Shown here piece after piece: positions 27,443 through 36,664 of a DNA stretch of 64,000 bases. This stretch comes from Aquilutibacter rugosus. GTDB lineage: Bacteria; Pseudomonadota; Gammaproteobacteria; Xanthomonadales; Xanthomonadaceae. The notes under the pieces are model-generated. The model was not told the origin of the DNA. It saw nothing but the letters and a program-made list of their open reading frames with translations, and searched no databases. The stretch lies in the NCBI RefSeq assembly GCF_036541335.1, contig NZ_JAZHBO010000001.1:868001-932000 (forward strand), given 5' to 3'. Position 1 is the first letter of the stretch, and every line of letters starts with the position of its first letter. The position numbers were made by a program, and so were the translations under genes.

Positions 27443-29356
27443 GTGTCGGTATCTGCTGTTCCACCTACATCGCCGCGTCCATTCCGTGAGCGCCCGTTCG
27501 GCCGTTTTCTGCATCGCATGTGGCGCGGTCTCAATGCGATTCGTCGTCTGGTATTTGGCCTGATTGCGCTGTTCCTGTTGCTGCTGTTCCTGATGATCGT
27601 TTTCAGTCTAAGTGGCGGTGAGGTTCGACTGCAGGATCGCACCACGTTGGTGTTCAACCCGCAGGGCAAGGTGGTCGAACAGTTCACACAGGATCCCGCG
27701 CTCGCTTCGATCATGAGTCTGGGTGGCGATGAGGGTGAGATCCGCCTTCGTGATGTGCTGCAAGTGCTGCAAAAGGCCAAAACGGATTCGCGTATTGAGC
27801 GAGTGGTGCTGGATGTTGATCGTCTCGAACTGGCGGGTTGGGCCAGCACGCGCGAAGTGGCGGCGGCGATCCGCGAGTTGCGCGCTGCAGGCAAGCCTGT
27901 CGTGGCCTTTACCGAGGGTGGTGATCAGCAGCAGTATCTGCTCAACGCCACGGCCGAACGCATCGCCCTGGATCCCATGAACGGCCCGATGCTCGAAGGC
28001 ATCGGTCGCTATCGGCAGTACTACCGCGAGCTGCTGCAGGACAAGCTCGGCATTGATATGCAGCTGTTCAAAGTCGGCACGTTCAAATCGGCCGCAGAAC
28101 CCTATGTGCTCGATGAGTCGTCAGCCGCGGCCGAGCAGGCCGATCTGTTCTGGATGAACGATATCTGGTCGCGCTATCTGACCGAGGTTGCGCGCGATCG
28201 CAAAATTCCTGAAACGCAACTGCGCGATTCGATCAACAACGCCCGCGAAGGCATCGTCGCCGCGCAAGGCGATCTGGCCCGTTACGCACTGACCAACCGT
28301 TGGGTCGATGCACTGCAAACGCGCGAGGAGTTCAATGCCTCGATTGCCGCCAAGGCCATCAGGGACGAAGACAATACCGTCGGCTATCGCGCCATTGGCT
28401 ACGATGATTATCTGCAACTGGCCCAGATCGAACCCGATCCCGACGCGTCACTGCTGAGTGAGAAGCGGGTGGGTATTGTGGTGGCCGAGGGGGACATCGT
28501 GGCGGGCGAACAGCCGCCCGGTGCCATCGGCGGCGAGTCCACGGCGGCGCTGCTGCGCGATGCCCGTAAAGACGAGGCCATCAAAGCTGTCGTGCTGCGG
28601 GTCAGTTCGCCGGGTGGCGAGGTGTTCCCGTCCGAACAGATCCGTCGCGAGGTCGCCGCCCTGCGCGCGGCAGGCAAACCGGTCGTCGTCTCAATGGGCG
28701 ATGTGGCCGCTTCGGGCGGTTACTGGATCTCCATGAATGCCAATCGCATCTACGCCGATCCGTCGACCATTACCGGTTCGATCGGTATTTACGGCGTGAT
28801 CCCTAATGTCGCCCGTGCGCTCGCCAAGATCGGTGTCCACACCGATGGCGTCGGCACCACCCCGGTCGCGGGCGCATTCGATCCGTCGCGTCCCTTGGAT
28901 GCGGCCTCGGGCGCGGTGATCCAGTCGGTGATCGAAAAGGGCTATCGTGACTTCACCGGCCGCGTCGCCAAGGCGCGCGGGCAGACGCCGGCGGCCATTG
29001 ATGCCGTGGCCCAGGGCCGCGTGTGGAGCGGCGCGCAAGCCAAGGAACGCGGTCTCGTCGATGCGTTCGGCAATTTGCGCGATGCCGTCGACCACGCCGC
29101 GGCACTTGCCAAGCTCGGCAAGCGCGGCCAGTATTCGACCCTCTGGATCGAGGAACGCCGTGAGCCGTTCTCCGGGCTGCTGAGCCGCTTGCCGCATGGC
29201 GTGCGCCTGGCCCTGGCCGGCAACGACTGGGCGCGCGATCTGCTGCGCCTGGCGGCACCGCAGGCCGAGGCCGAGTTGCGCTTCCTGCAACGCGTGAGCA
29301 CCAACAACCGCGGCCGCCCTGTGACAGGCGTGGCGCACTGCTTCTGTTCTCCTTAA
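27443..29356 (+). CDS. sppA: Signal peptide peptidase SppA (67K type)
   Basis: This inner-membrane serine protease degrades cleaved signal peptides. One membrane segment (about residues 35-57) precedes two tandem S49 domains. The Lys of the catalytic dyad is in FKVGTFKSAAEP in the first repeat and the Ser is in GDVAASGGYW in the second, matching the E. coli double-length form. Length 637 aa. The start is a GTG; the next in-frame Met (residue 26) would still precede the membrane anchor. The last 15 residues end in H-C-F-C-S-P, an unusual tail. Confidence 0.95.
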   Translation: MSVSAVPPTSPRPFRERPFGRFLHRMWRGLNAIRRLVFGLIALFLLLLFLMIVFSLSGGEVRLQDRTTLVFNPQGKVVEQFTQDPALASIMSLGGDEGEIRLRDVLQVLQKAKTDSRIERVVLDVDRLELAGWASTREVAAAIRELRAAGKPVVAFTEGGDQQQYLLNATAERIALDPMNGPMLEGIGRYRQYYRELLQDKLGIDMQLFKVGTFKSAAEPYVLDESSAAAEQADLFWMNDIWSRYLTEVARDRKIPETQLRDSINNAREGIVAAQGDLARYALTNRWVDALQTREEFNASIAAKAIRDEDNTVGYRAIGYDDYLQLAQIEPDPDASLLSEKRVGIVVAEGDIVAGEQPPGAIGGESTAALLRDARKDEAIKAVVLRVSSPGGEVFPSEQIRREVAALRAAGKPVVVSMGDVAASGGYWISMNANRIYADPSTITGSIGIYGVIPNVARALAKIGVHTDGVGTTPVAGAFDPSRPLDAASGAVIQSVIEKGYRDFTGRVAKARGQTPAAIDAVAQGRVWSGAQAKERGLVDAFGNLRDAVDHAAALAKLGKRGQYSTLWIEERREPFSGLLSRLPHGVRLALAGNDWARDLLRLAAPQAEAELRFLQRVSTNNRGRPVTGVAHCFCSP

Positions 29357-29377
29357 CCGTGAATGCCCGGAGTCCCC

Positions 29378-30154
29378 ATGACCGATGATCGCTGGCGCCT
29401 GGACGGCAAAACTGCACTGATCACCGGCGGTAGCGCCGGCATTGGCTTGGCCACCGCGCGTGAGTTGGCTTCTCTCGGTGCCACGGTGCTGATCAACGGC
29501 CGTGACGACGAAACACTGGATCGCGTGCGGCAGGAATTACTCGAGGAAATGCCTTCGGCCGACATTGATGTGTTTGCCGCTGACGTGTCGGTGGACAGCG
29601 AGCGGCACGATCTGATCGACTGGGTCGAGGATTTCGGTGACGGTCTGCATTTGCTGATCAACAATGCGGGCGGCAATCAAAGTCTGCCGGCGACCGAGTA
29701 CACCGAGGATCAGTGGCGCGCGCTGTTCGAGCTCAACACGTTTTCGGCGTTCGAGATGTCGCGCCTGTGTTATCCCTTGCTGACGCGGCACGCGGCGACG
29801 GCCATCGTCAATGTCGGCAGTGTGTCCGGACTTACCCATGTGCGCACCGGCGTGGTGTACGGCATGACCAAGGCGGCACTGCACCAGATGACCCGCAATC
29901 TTGCAGTCGAATGGGCTGATGACGGTATTCGCGTCAACGCGGTTGCACCGTGGTACATCCGCACGCGTCGCACGCAGAGCAAGCTGGCCGATCCCGATTA
30001 TCTCGATGATGTACTGTTGCGCACGCCCATGGGTCGCGTCGGTGAGCCCGAAGAGGTGGCTGCCGCGATCGCCTTCTTGTGCATGCCGGCCTCGTCGTAT
30101 GTGACCGGCGAATGCATCGCGGTCGACGGCGGGTTCCTGCGCTACGGGTTCTAA
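29378..30154 (+). CDS. Short-chain dehydrogenase/reductase (tropinone reductase-like)
   Basis: This NAD(P)-dependent oxidoreductase has a classical SDR fold: GGSAGIGLATA cofactor loop near residues 18-28, NNAGG, catalytic Ser in NVGSVSGL, the YGMTK motif with catalytic Tyr and Lys, and the C-terminal YVTGECIAVDGGF. It resembles the plant tropinone reductase-like subgroup; the substrate is unknown. The ATG at 29378 is preferred over 29363 because GGAG lies just upstream of it. It follows sppA by 21 bases and converges with tsaC. Confidence 0.9.
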   Translation: MTDDRWRLDGKTALITGGSAGIGLATARELASLGATVLINGRDDETLDRVRQELLEEMPSADIDVFAADVSVDSERHDLIDWVEDFGDGLHLLINNAGGNQSLPATEYTEDQWRALFELNTFSAFEMSRLCYPLLTRHAATAIVNVGSVSGLTHVRTGVVYGMTKAALHQMTRNLAVEWADDGIRVNAVAPWYIRTRRTQSKLADPDYLDDVLLRTPMGRVGEPEEVAAAIAFLCMPASSYVTGECIAVDGGFLRYGF

Positions 30155-30163
30155 CGCAGGGTT

Positions 30164-30733
30164 CTAGCGCACAATCGCGCCGGACGCGGCATCGTGAATT
30201 TGAGACGGCGAGGTATAACCCAGAGTCTCGCCCTCGCAGATCGCATCCACGCCGGCCAGAATCTCAGCAGACACTTCGCGCAGGTGCAGGGGCGAGGGCT
30301 TGGTCGCCAGGTTCGCCGATGTGGATACGATGGCCTTGCCGAACTGTGAGCACATCGTGGCAACGGCAGGATGCGCGGTCACCCGCACCGCGACACTGTC
30401 GTGCCGTCCGCGGATCCACGTCGGGGTTGCCTGACGGCACGGCACGATCCAGGTATGAAAGCCGGGCCAGGTGCGCAGCGCCCGCGCGTGCTGCTCGACA
30501 TCGAGTGACGACCAGTCCACCCAGGCATCGAGCTGCGCGGTGGCGCCGGCAATCAGGATCAGGCCCTTGGCCTCGTCACGCTGCTTGAGCGCCAGCAGAC
30601 GTCGTACAGCCGCCTCGTTACTCGGGTCGCAACCCAGGCCCCAGACGCCCTCGGTCGGGTACAGCACCAAGCCGCCGCAGGCGATGATCGCCGCACACTG
30701 CGTCACCGAAGCGCGCGGCAGATTCGGCATCAT
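30164..30733 (-). CDS. tsaC: L-threonylcarbamoyladenylate synthase TsaC (YrdC/Sua5 family)
   Basis: This enzyme makes threonylcarbamoyl-AMP, the first step of the universal t6A tRNA modification at position 37. It is the short bacterial YrdC form (189 aa) without the Sua5 extension. The conserved YPTEGVWGLGCDP, LKQRDEAKGLIL, SVAVRV and AIVSTSANL segments are present. It overlaps the 3' end of topA as ATGATG with TGA, the last gene of the dprA-smg-topA-tsaC unit. The same gene order is known from many gammaproteobacteria. Confidence 0.95.
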   Translation of the reverse strand: MMPNLPRASVTQCAAIIACGGLVLYPTEGVWGLGCDPSNEAAVRRLLALKQRDEAKGLILIAGATAQLDAWVDWSSLDVEQHARALRTWPGFHTWIVPCRQATPTWIRGRHDSVAVRVTAHPAVATMCSQFGKAIVSTSANLATKPSPLHLREVSAEILAGVDAICEGETLGYTSPSQIHDAASGAIVR

Positions 30734-33228
30734 TCGGCGGCTTTCTTAGCGGCCTTTTTCGCAACCTTTTTGGCGGCGGTTTTCTTTACCGCTTTTTTGG
30801 CTGCCTTTTTCGCCGCTGTTTTCTTTGCCGCTTTTTTTACCGCTGTTTTCTTGGCGGCAACGGTCTTGGTCGCTGCCTTCTTGGCCACTTTCTTGGCGGC
30901 CGTCTTTTTGGCGCCGCGGCCAAAACCACGTCGCGCCGGCTTGCCCGTCTCGGTCAGCCACGCCTGCGCCTGTTCCAGCGTCACGCTTGTCGGATCGACA
31001 TCTTTGGGGATCTTGCCGTTGAGGGCACCATCGCTCAGGTACGGGCCAAAACGACCGTTGAGTACCTGAATTGCAGAGCCATCGAACTCTTTGATGATGC
31101 GATTACGGATGAAATCTTCCTTCTCATTGATCAGGACCAGAGCGCGGTCCAGTTCAATGGTGTAGGGGTCATCCTCTTTCTTGAGCGAAGCGTTGGTGTC
31201 GCCTTTCTTGACGTAGGCACCGAACGGACCCACCGCCGCAATCACCGATTGGCCATCGACCACGCCCAACTCGCGCGGCAGACCGAACAGTTCCAGCGCC
31301 TCGCTTGCCGTGATATTGAAAATACTCTGATGCGGACGGAGCGAAGCGAACTTGGGCTTCTCCTCGTCCTCGACCGTGCCGATCTGTGCGAAGGCGCCGT
31401 ACTGACCGACGCGCGCGCTCAAGGGCTTGCCGGACTTGGGATCGGTGCCGAGCTCCACGATGCCGGGGAACTTGACCTCGCGGCCGTTGATCATCAGCGT
31501 GATCTCACGGATTTTCTCGCCGAATTCCTTCCAGAAGCCGGCCATGACATCGAGCCACTGCGCCTTGCCTTCGGCGATCTTGTCGAGCTCATCCTCCATG
31601 CCTGCCGTGAAGTTATAGTCCACGTAGCGGGTGAAGTACTCGGTCAGGAACATGGTCAGCACGCGGCCAAGATCCGTCGGACGGAAGCTCTTGTTGACCA
31701 GCGTCGTGTAGTCCTTGTACAGCAGCGTCGAAATGATCGATGCGTAGGTCGAAGGCCGACCGATGCCGTATTCCTCGAGCGCCTTGACCAGCGATGCTTC
31801 GGTAAAGCGCGGCGGTGGCTCGGTGAAATGCTGAGCGGTCACCACATCCTGCAGATCGACCGCATCACCGACCTTCAGCGCCGGCAACTTGCGGCCGTCA
31901 TCGTCTTCATCGGCCTTGCGGGCGTCGCGACCTTCTTCGTACACATTCAGGAAGCCGGCGACCACCACGGTGGTGCCCGAGGCGCGGAACGCATGCTCGG
32001 TGCCTGCGGTGAGATCAATGGACACCGTGTTCATGGTGGCCGGAATCATTTGCGAGGCCACTGCGCGCTTCCAGACCAGCGAGTACAGCTTGCGCTCGTC
32101 ATCCGACAGATACTGCGCAATCTGCTCAGGACGACGAAGAGCCGACGTCGGGCGGATCGCTTCGTGGGCCTCCTGGGCATTGCTGTTCTTGTTGCGGTAG
32201 AAATTCGGCTTGTCCGGCAGGTTCTCGATGCCGTAGTCGCGGGCGATCACATCGCGCAGTTGCGATAGCGCCTCGCCCGACAGGGACACCGAGTCGGTAC
32301 GCATGTAGCTGATCAGACCGACGGTGCCTTCCTCGCCGATACGGATGCCTTCGTACAGTTTCTGCGCGACCTGCATGGTCTTGCGGGTAGGGAAGCCGAG
32401 CTTGCGGCCGGCCTCCTGCTGCAGGGTCGAAGTGGTGAACGGCGGGGCCGCACGACGCTTGCGCTCCTTGCTGCTGACATCGGTGACGCGCAGACGGCCA
32501 TCGGCAGCCTGCAGGATGCGATCGCGGGCCGCATGAGCGCCCTTGCTATCGGTCAGACTGAACTGCTCTGCCTTGTTGCCGTCGAGACGGATTAGGCGGG
32601 CGGTGAAATCCTGGCTAGGATGACGGCACTGCGCCTCCATGCTCCAGTATTCCTGCGACACGAAGGCCTCGATCTCCGCCTCGCGCTCAACAATCAGACG
32701 CAGGGCCGGCGATTGCACCCGGCCGGCGGACTTGGCGCCGCGCACATATCGCCACAGCAGCGGCGAGATTTTGAAGCCGACCAGATAGTCCAGGGCACGG
32801 CGCGCTTTGTAGGCATCAACGAGCCATTCGGAGATGTCGCGCGGGTTGGCGACGGCATCCAGTACGGCGGACTTGGTGACCTCGGTAAAGACGACACGTT
32901 TGACGTTGCGACCCTTGAGCAGACCCTTTTTGCCCATGATCTCGGACAGATGCCATGAGATGGCCTCACCCTCGCGATCTGGGTCGGTGGCGAGATAGAT
33001 GTTGTCGGCGGTCTTGGCTGCCCTGAAAATCTGGTCGAGGTGTTTGGCACTCTTGTCATTCAGTTGCCACTGAATCTCAAAGTGCTTGTCAGGATCGACG
33101 GAGCCGTCTTTGGGTACCACGTCGCGGACGTGACCGTACGAGGCCAATACCTCGAAGTCCTTGCCCAGGTACTTATTAATGGTCTTCGCCTTGGCGGGCG
33201 ATTCGACAATCAGCAGGTTAGTTGCCAT
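30730..33228 (-). CDS. topA: DNA topoisomerase I with Lys/Ala-rich C-terminal tail
   Basis: This type IA topoisomerase relaxes negative supercoils. The TOPRIM domain has VESPAKAKTINKYLG and TDPDREGEA (81-89), and the active-site Tyr is Y308 in GLISYMRTDSV. Downstream are several C-terminal repeat units (LPRELGVV, GAYVKKGDTN, FGPYLSDGALNGKIP). The E. coli-type zinc-finger cysteines are missing; the last 65 residues form a very basic tail built from K-K-A/A-K-K repeats. Length 832 aa. The tail is like those of actinobacterial and some proteobacterial TopA proteins and probably binds DNA. Part of the dprA-smg-topA-tsaC operon, but with its own candidate promoter and leader hairpin. Confidence 0.97.
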   Translation of the reverse strand: MATNLLIVESPAKAKTINKYLGKDFEVLASYGHVRDVVPKDGSVDPDKHFEIQWQLNDKSAKHLDQIFRAAKTADNIYLATDPDREGEAISWHLSEIMGKKGLLKGRNVKRVVFTEVTKSAVLDAVANPRDISEWLVDAYKARRALDYLVGFKISPLLWRYVRGAKSAGRVQSPALRLIVEREAEIEAFVSQEYWSMEAQCRHPSQDFTARLIRLDGNKAEQFSLTDSKGAHAARDRILQAADGRLRVTDVSSKERKRRAAPPFTTSTLQQEAGRKLGFPTRKTMQVAQKLYEGIRIGEEGTVGLISYMRTDSVSLSGEALSQLRDVIARDYGIENLPDKPNFYRNKNSNAQEAHEAIRPTSALRRPEQIAQYLSDDERKLYSLVWKRAVASQMIPATMNTVSIDLTAGTEHAFRASGTTVVVAGFLNVYEEGRDARKADEDDDGRKLPALKVGDAVDLQDVVTAQHFTEPPPRFTEASLVKALEEYGIGRPSTYASIISTLLYKDYTTLVNKSFRPTDLGRVLTMFLTEYFTRYVDYNFTAGMEDELDKIAEGKAQWLDVMAGFWKEFGEKIREITLMINGREVKFPGIVELGTDPKSGKPLSARVGQYGAFAQIGTVEDEEKPKFASLRPHQSIFNITASEALELFGLPRELGVVDGQSVIAAVGPFGAYVKKGDTNASLKKEDDPYTIELDRALVLINEKEDFIRNRIIKEFDGSAIQVLNGRFGPYLSDGALNGKIPKDVDPTSVTLEQAQAWLTETGKPARRGFGRGAKKTAAKKVAKKAATKTVAAKKTAVKKAAKKTAAKKAAKKAVKKTAAKKVAKKAAKKAAE

Positions 33229-33279
33229 TGATTCCTCGGATCGGCGAACCGCGGGTTAGCTCGGTCCGTCCAGACACCA

Positions 33280-33303
33280 ACGCCCACCGTAGGGGGTGGG
33301 CGT
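33280..33303. other. GC-rich hairpin in the topA leader
   Basis: A perfect 9-bp stem (33280-33288 with 33295-33303) with a 6-base loop lies 52 bases upstream of the topA ATG. Neither side has a strong T-run. If topA starts at the AT-rich promoter at 33321-33349, this hairpin sits close to the 5' end of its mRNA and could stabilise it. It may also act as a weak terminator for dprA-smg. Confidence 0.5.
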
Positions 33304-33320
33304 CACTCTTATATATTTAT

Positions 33321-33349
33321 TGTTGAAGCAGACCCGCCGCCTCTGTCAA
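33321..33349 (-). promoter_or_regulatory. Candidate topA promoter
   Basis: On the minus strand a perfect TTGACA (33349-33344) is followed, after 17-19 bases, by an AT-rich stretch running to about 33308; the best -10 box is imperfect (TCAACA or AACAAT). It lies between smg and topA. Confidence 0.35.
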
Positions 33350-33372
33350 GGGGGTGGGGGGATTTGTTCAGC

Positions 33373-33867
33373 CTAGTGTAGCCATTCCGGATCGTCCGCG
33401 AACATCTGAGTTTCCATCCAGGCGTAAGCGGCTTCGCTACCGGGCTGGTTGAACAGTACCATCAGTACGACCCATTTCAGATCGTCAAGTTCCAACGGGT
33501 CCTGGTCCAGGGCCATGGCGCGGTCCACGACGACCTCGCGCTGGGCTGCGTTCAGTACCCCTGTGCGTTCCAGCCGCATCAGGAAATTCAGGCATTCGAT
33601 ATCGAACTTTTCCAGTTCCGGGCCATGGTACACACGGGTCGGGCCGGCCACAACGGGCTCGACGACGGCATCGGCGGGGCGTTGGCGATCCAGGCCATCG
33701 AGCCAGTCGAAGGCTTTCTTGATCTCCTGCGGGGAAAAGCCGGCGCGACCGAGATCTTCGACCAGAGGGCCGGCAATCAGCTGATTGCGATCGCGGACCG
33801 GGTCGGAATCCGAGCTCAGGTAGTGCTCGAACAGATACAACAGTACGTCTAAAATGCTTTCCTTCAT
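33373..33867 (-). CDS. smg: Smg/DUF494 family protein
   Basis: This 164-residue soluble acidic protein begins with the family hallmark MKESILDVLLYLFEHYL. FSPQEIKKAFDWLDGL (about residues 64-79) and a C-terminal LDDLKWVVLMVLFNQPG segment are also conserved. The molecular function is not established; Smg is found next to dprA and topA in many proteobacteria. Its start overlaps the dprA stop as ATGA, so it is translated in tandem with dprA. Confidence 0.93.
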   Translation of the reverse strand: MKESILDVLLYLFEHYLSSDSDPVRDRNQLIAGPLVEDLGRAGFSPQEIKKAFDWLDGLDRQRPADAVVEPVVAGPTRVYHGPELEKFDIECLNFLMRLERTGVLNAAQREVVVDRAMALDQDPLELDDLKWVVLMVLFNQPGSEAAYAWMETQMFADDPEWLH

Positions 33868-35078
33868 GTTCCTCTCCGGGCACGCTGGGGGGCTGTGGGG
33901 TGGAGTGACAACCGATAACGACCGTTGTTGCGAATGACCTGTCCCAGCGTCACCAGTTCCATCAACATGACAGACAGTTTGGCCGTGGTCAATCCCGTCA
34001 TGGACGACAGTGTACCCATATCCCTAGGGGTTTCGCCCAATGCGCCCCACAAGCTGTAGTAGTCGGGGCCGACCAGCGGCTTTTCAAGTGGGAACCGGAA
34101 AGGCGCCGGTGCGAGACGCTCTACCAGTTTCGTATGGGTTTCGTACAAATCGCTTAGGGCGCCTTGCACGATAAAGTTCAGGTCGGGCAGCAGTTCCTCG
34201 GCGGACTGGACCAGAATGGCACCGCCGCGGAGCAGGGCGTGGTTGCCGCGGTACAGGGGGTTGTGGATGTTGCCCGGCACTGTAAACACGTCGCGCCCCA
34301 GATTGGCGGCCGCCTCGGCCGTAATGACCGTGCCCGAGCCTATGGCCGACTCCATCACCAGCGTGGCCAGGCTCAGGCCCGCAATGATGCGGTTGCGGGC
34401 CGGGAAGTGCTCACGGCGCGGCGGAGAGCCCGGCCACTGCTCGGTGACGACGGCGCCCGCGGCCGCGATCTGCTCCTGCAGGGCCCTATGAGCCAAGGGA
34501 TAGGCCACGTCCGGGCCGGTGCCGACCACGGCGATGGTGGTGGCCTCGCAATCCAGCGCCTCACGATGGGCCACCGAGTCGATGCCGGCGGCCAGCCCGG
34601 AGACAATGCCTAGGCCGGTGGTGGTCAGTGCGCGTACGAAATCGCGGGTGTTGGCAATGCCATCGACCGACGGATTGCGCGAGCCGATCACCGCCAGCGA
34701 CGGCTGCTGCAGCAGGAGCGGTTCGCCATCGACAAATAGGCCCAGCGGGCCGTTGGCGCGCTTTAGCAGGGGCGGGTAGCAAGGGTCCCTGCAGGTGATC
34801 AGGTGGTGGTTAGGGTGCTCGAGCCAGCGCAGGGCCCCCGCCAGCGATTCCATGAATTCGGGGGTGTTGGTCAGGGCCCCATGCGGATCCGTAAACTTGC
34901 CGGGGGTGGCCGCTAGCAGCCGCGCCAGATCGGGTGGCTCCGTCGTGTCCATTAAATGGGCTTGCCGATAGGAATACGCCCCGCGCAGTCTGAGAATGCG
35001 CAGTACGGTCTCTGCATGGTCGGGTTTCGGCACGATGGGCTCGCAGTCGGTTGCCAATGAAAGGGGCCACCTTGTCAT
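33864..35078 (-). CDS. dprA: DNA-processing protein DprA (Smf)
   Basis: This loader of RecA on incoming single-stranded DNA acts during natural transformation. The Rossmann-like domain has AVIGSRNPSVDG, VSGLAAGIDSVAH and RNRIIAGLS; the C-terminal about 60 residues look like the DprA winged-helix domain (MGTLSSMTGLTTAKLSVMLMEL). The length of 404 aa is usual. The ATG at 35078 is preferred; the open frame to 35132 overlaps the divergent def region. It heads the dprA-smg-topA-tsaC unit and diverges from def. Together with the pilin cluster at the left edge it is consistent with, but does not prove, competence. Confidence 0.94.
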   Translation of the reverse strand: MTRWPLSLATDCEPIVPKPDHAETVLRILRLRGAYSYRQAHLMDTTEPPDLARLLAATPGKFTDPHGALTNTPEFMESLAGALRWLEHPNHHLITCRDPCYPPLLKRANGPLGLFVDGEPLLLQQPSLAVIGSRNPSVDGIANTRDFVRALTTTGLGIVSGLAAGIDSVAHREALDCEATTIAVVGTGPDVAYPLAHRALQEQIAAAGAVVTEQWPGSPPRREHFPARNRIIAGLSLATLVMESAIGSGTVITAEAAANLGRDVFTVPGNIHNPLYRGNHALLRGGAILVQSAEELLPDLNFIVQGALSDLYETHTKLVERLAPAPFRFPLEKPLVGPDYYSLWGALGETPRDMGTLSSMTGLTTAKLSVMLMELVTLGQVIRNNGRYRLSLHPTAPQRARRGT

Positions 35079-35186
35079 GGGCTGGTGGGCTCGCGCGGCC
35101 AAGTCCGACCTCACGCCGACGAACGGGCGCACCGAGGTGACGGGCGTTACAATATCCCGTTAATCCGTGAAGAACCTTGCTGCGTT

Positions 35187-35696
35187 ATGGCCTTGCTCCC
35201 AATTCTTGAATTCCCCGATCCCCGCTTGCGAACCGTCGCCACGCCGCTGACTCCTGAGCAGGTCCGCGAGCCGGCCTTCCAGCAGCTGCTCGATGACATG
35301 TTCGAGACGATGTACGATGCGCCCGGCATCGGTCTGGCCGCCAGTCAGGTCGACGTCCATCAGCGGTTCATGGTGATTGACGTCAGCGAAGAGCACGACG
35401 AGCCGCTGGTATTCGTCAACCCCGAAATTACGGAGCGCGACGGCGAGCAGATCTATCAGGAAGGCTGTCTGTCGGTGCCCAACATTTTTGCCGATGTGGC
35501 CCGCGCCAACTCGATCACCGTGCGGGCGATGGACCGCAATGGCGATGCCTTCGAAATGAAGGCCGATGGTGTGTTGGCGGTGTGTATCCAGCATGAAATG
35601 GATCATCTCGACGGCAAGCTGTTTGTGGATTATCTGTCGCCGCTGAAACGCGAGATGGTGCGCAAGAAGCTGGCCAAGGCCGCCAAGTTCAAATAA
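35187..35696 (+). CDS. def: Peptide deformylase
   Basis: This metalloenzyme removes the formyl group from nascent proteins. All three motifs are present: GIGLAASQ, EGCLSVP with the metal-binding Cys, and QHEMDHLDG with the two metal-binding His. Length 169 aa, as in E. coli. The ATG at 35187 gives the normal N-terminus MALLPILEFPDPRLRT; the longer frame from 35085 overlaps dprA antisense. It is followed by fmt after 47 bases. Confidence 0.97.
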   Translation: MALLPILEFPDPRLRTVATPLTPEQVREPAFQQLLDDMFETMYDAPGIGLAASQVDVHQRFMVIDVSEEHDEPLVFVNPEITERDGEQIYQEGCLSVPNIFADVARANSITVRAMDRNGDAFEMKADGVLAVCIQHEMDHLDGKLFVDYLSPLKREMVRKKLAKAAKFK

Positions 35697-35743
35697 CGGC
35701 CGTCGGTAGCCGTTACCGATTTCAGTCAAGGATTGTTTGCTTC

Positions 35744-36658
35744 ATGCGTATCGTGTTTGCCGGAACGCCCGAATTTGCCGTACCCGCTCTGAAAGCCGCC
35801 TGCGGTCAGGGCGAAGTGGTCGCGGTGTACACCCAGCCCGATCGGCCTGCTGGTCGCGGTCGCGGCATCCTGCCGTCGCCGGTGAAAGCCGAAGCGCTTA
35901 AGCGCGACATTCCTGTGTACCAGCCGCTGAATTTCCGCGACAAGGAAACGCGCGAGCAACTGCGCGCGCATCAGGCCGATCTGATGATTGTGGTGGCTTA
36001 TGGGCTGATCCTGCCTTCGTCGGTGTTGCAGATGTTTCCTGACGGTTGCTGGAATGTGCATGCCTCGATGTTGCCGCGCTGGCGTGGTGCCGCGCCGATT
36101 CAGCGTGCCATTCAAGCCGGCGATACGCAGACGGGCGTGTGCCTGATGCAAATGGAAAAAGGTCTGGATACCGGTCCGGTGCTGATGTCGGTGCCGGTGG
36201 TGATTCACCCCGATGAAACCGGTGGCATGCTGCACGATAAGCTCGCCGAATGGGGCGGACAGATCGTGCACGACGGTCTGGCACTGCTGCGTGCCGGCAT
36301 TCGGCCGGCCGCGACGCCGCAATCGTCCGAGGGTGTGACCTATGCGCACAAGCTCGAAAAGCAGGAAGCCATCATTGACTGGGGTCGCCCTGCAACGGAG
36401 ATCGCCAACCTGGTGCGCGCCTTCAATCCGTGGCCGGTGGCAGAGACCACCATTAACGGTGAGCGCTTGCGCATCCACGAGGCCATTGCCATTGCTTACG
36501 ATGGCCCGGAGCGTCCGGGCGAAACGCTGGCCATCACGCGAGGCGGGATTGATGTGCGCTGCGGTCGCGATGCCCTGCGAATCATCCGTATGCAACGCGA
36601 TGGCGGCAAGCCGATCTCGGCGCCCGACTACGTCAACGCTCGACGCACAGTGCAGTAA
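35744..36658 (+). CDS. fmt: Methionyl-tRNA formyltransferase
   Basis: This enzyme formylates initiator Met-tRNA using 10-formyl-tetrahydrofolate. The N-terminal domain has MRIVFAGTPEFAVPAL and the active-site loop SMLPRWRGAAPIQRAI with the catalytic Asn-His-Asp set nearby; the C-terminal OB-like domain begins near residue 205. Length 304 aa. It stands between def and rsmB, the conserved translation-initiation block. Confidence 0.97.
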   Translation: MRIVFAGTPEFAVPALKAACGQGEVVAVYTQPDRPAGRGRGILPSPVKAEALKRDIPVYQPLNFRDKETREQLRAHQADLMIVVAYGLILPSSVLQMFPDGCWNVHASMLPRWRGAAPIQRAIQAGDTQTGVCLMQMEKGLDTGPVLMSVPVVIHPDETGGMLHDKLAEWGGQIVHDGLALLRAGIRPAATPQSSEGVTYAHKLEKQEAIIDWGRPATEIANLVRAFNPWPVAETTINGERLRIHEAIAIAYDGPERPGETLAITRGGIDVRCGRDALRIIRMQRDGGKPISAPDYVNARRTVQ

Positions 36659-36664
36659 ATCCCA

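Noticed and set aside
31249..32268. A 339-codon plus-strand frame opposite topA
   Set aside because: Antisense shadow of a strongly conserved gene; composition follows the third-codon bias of topA.
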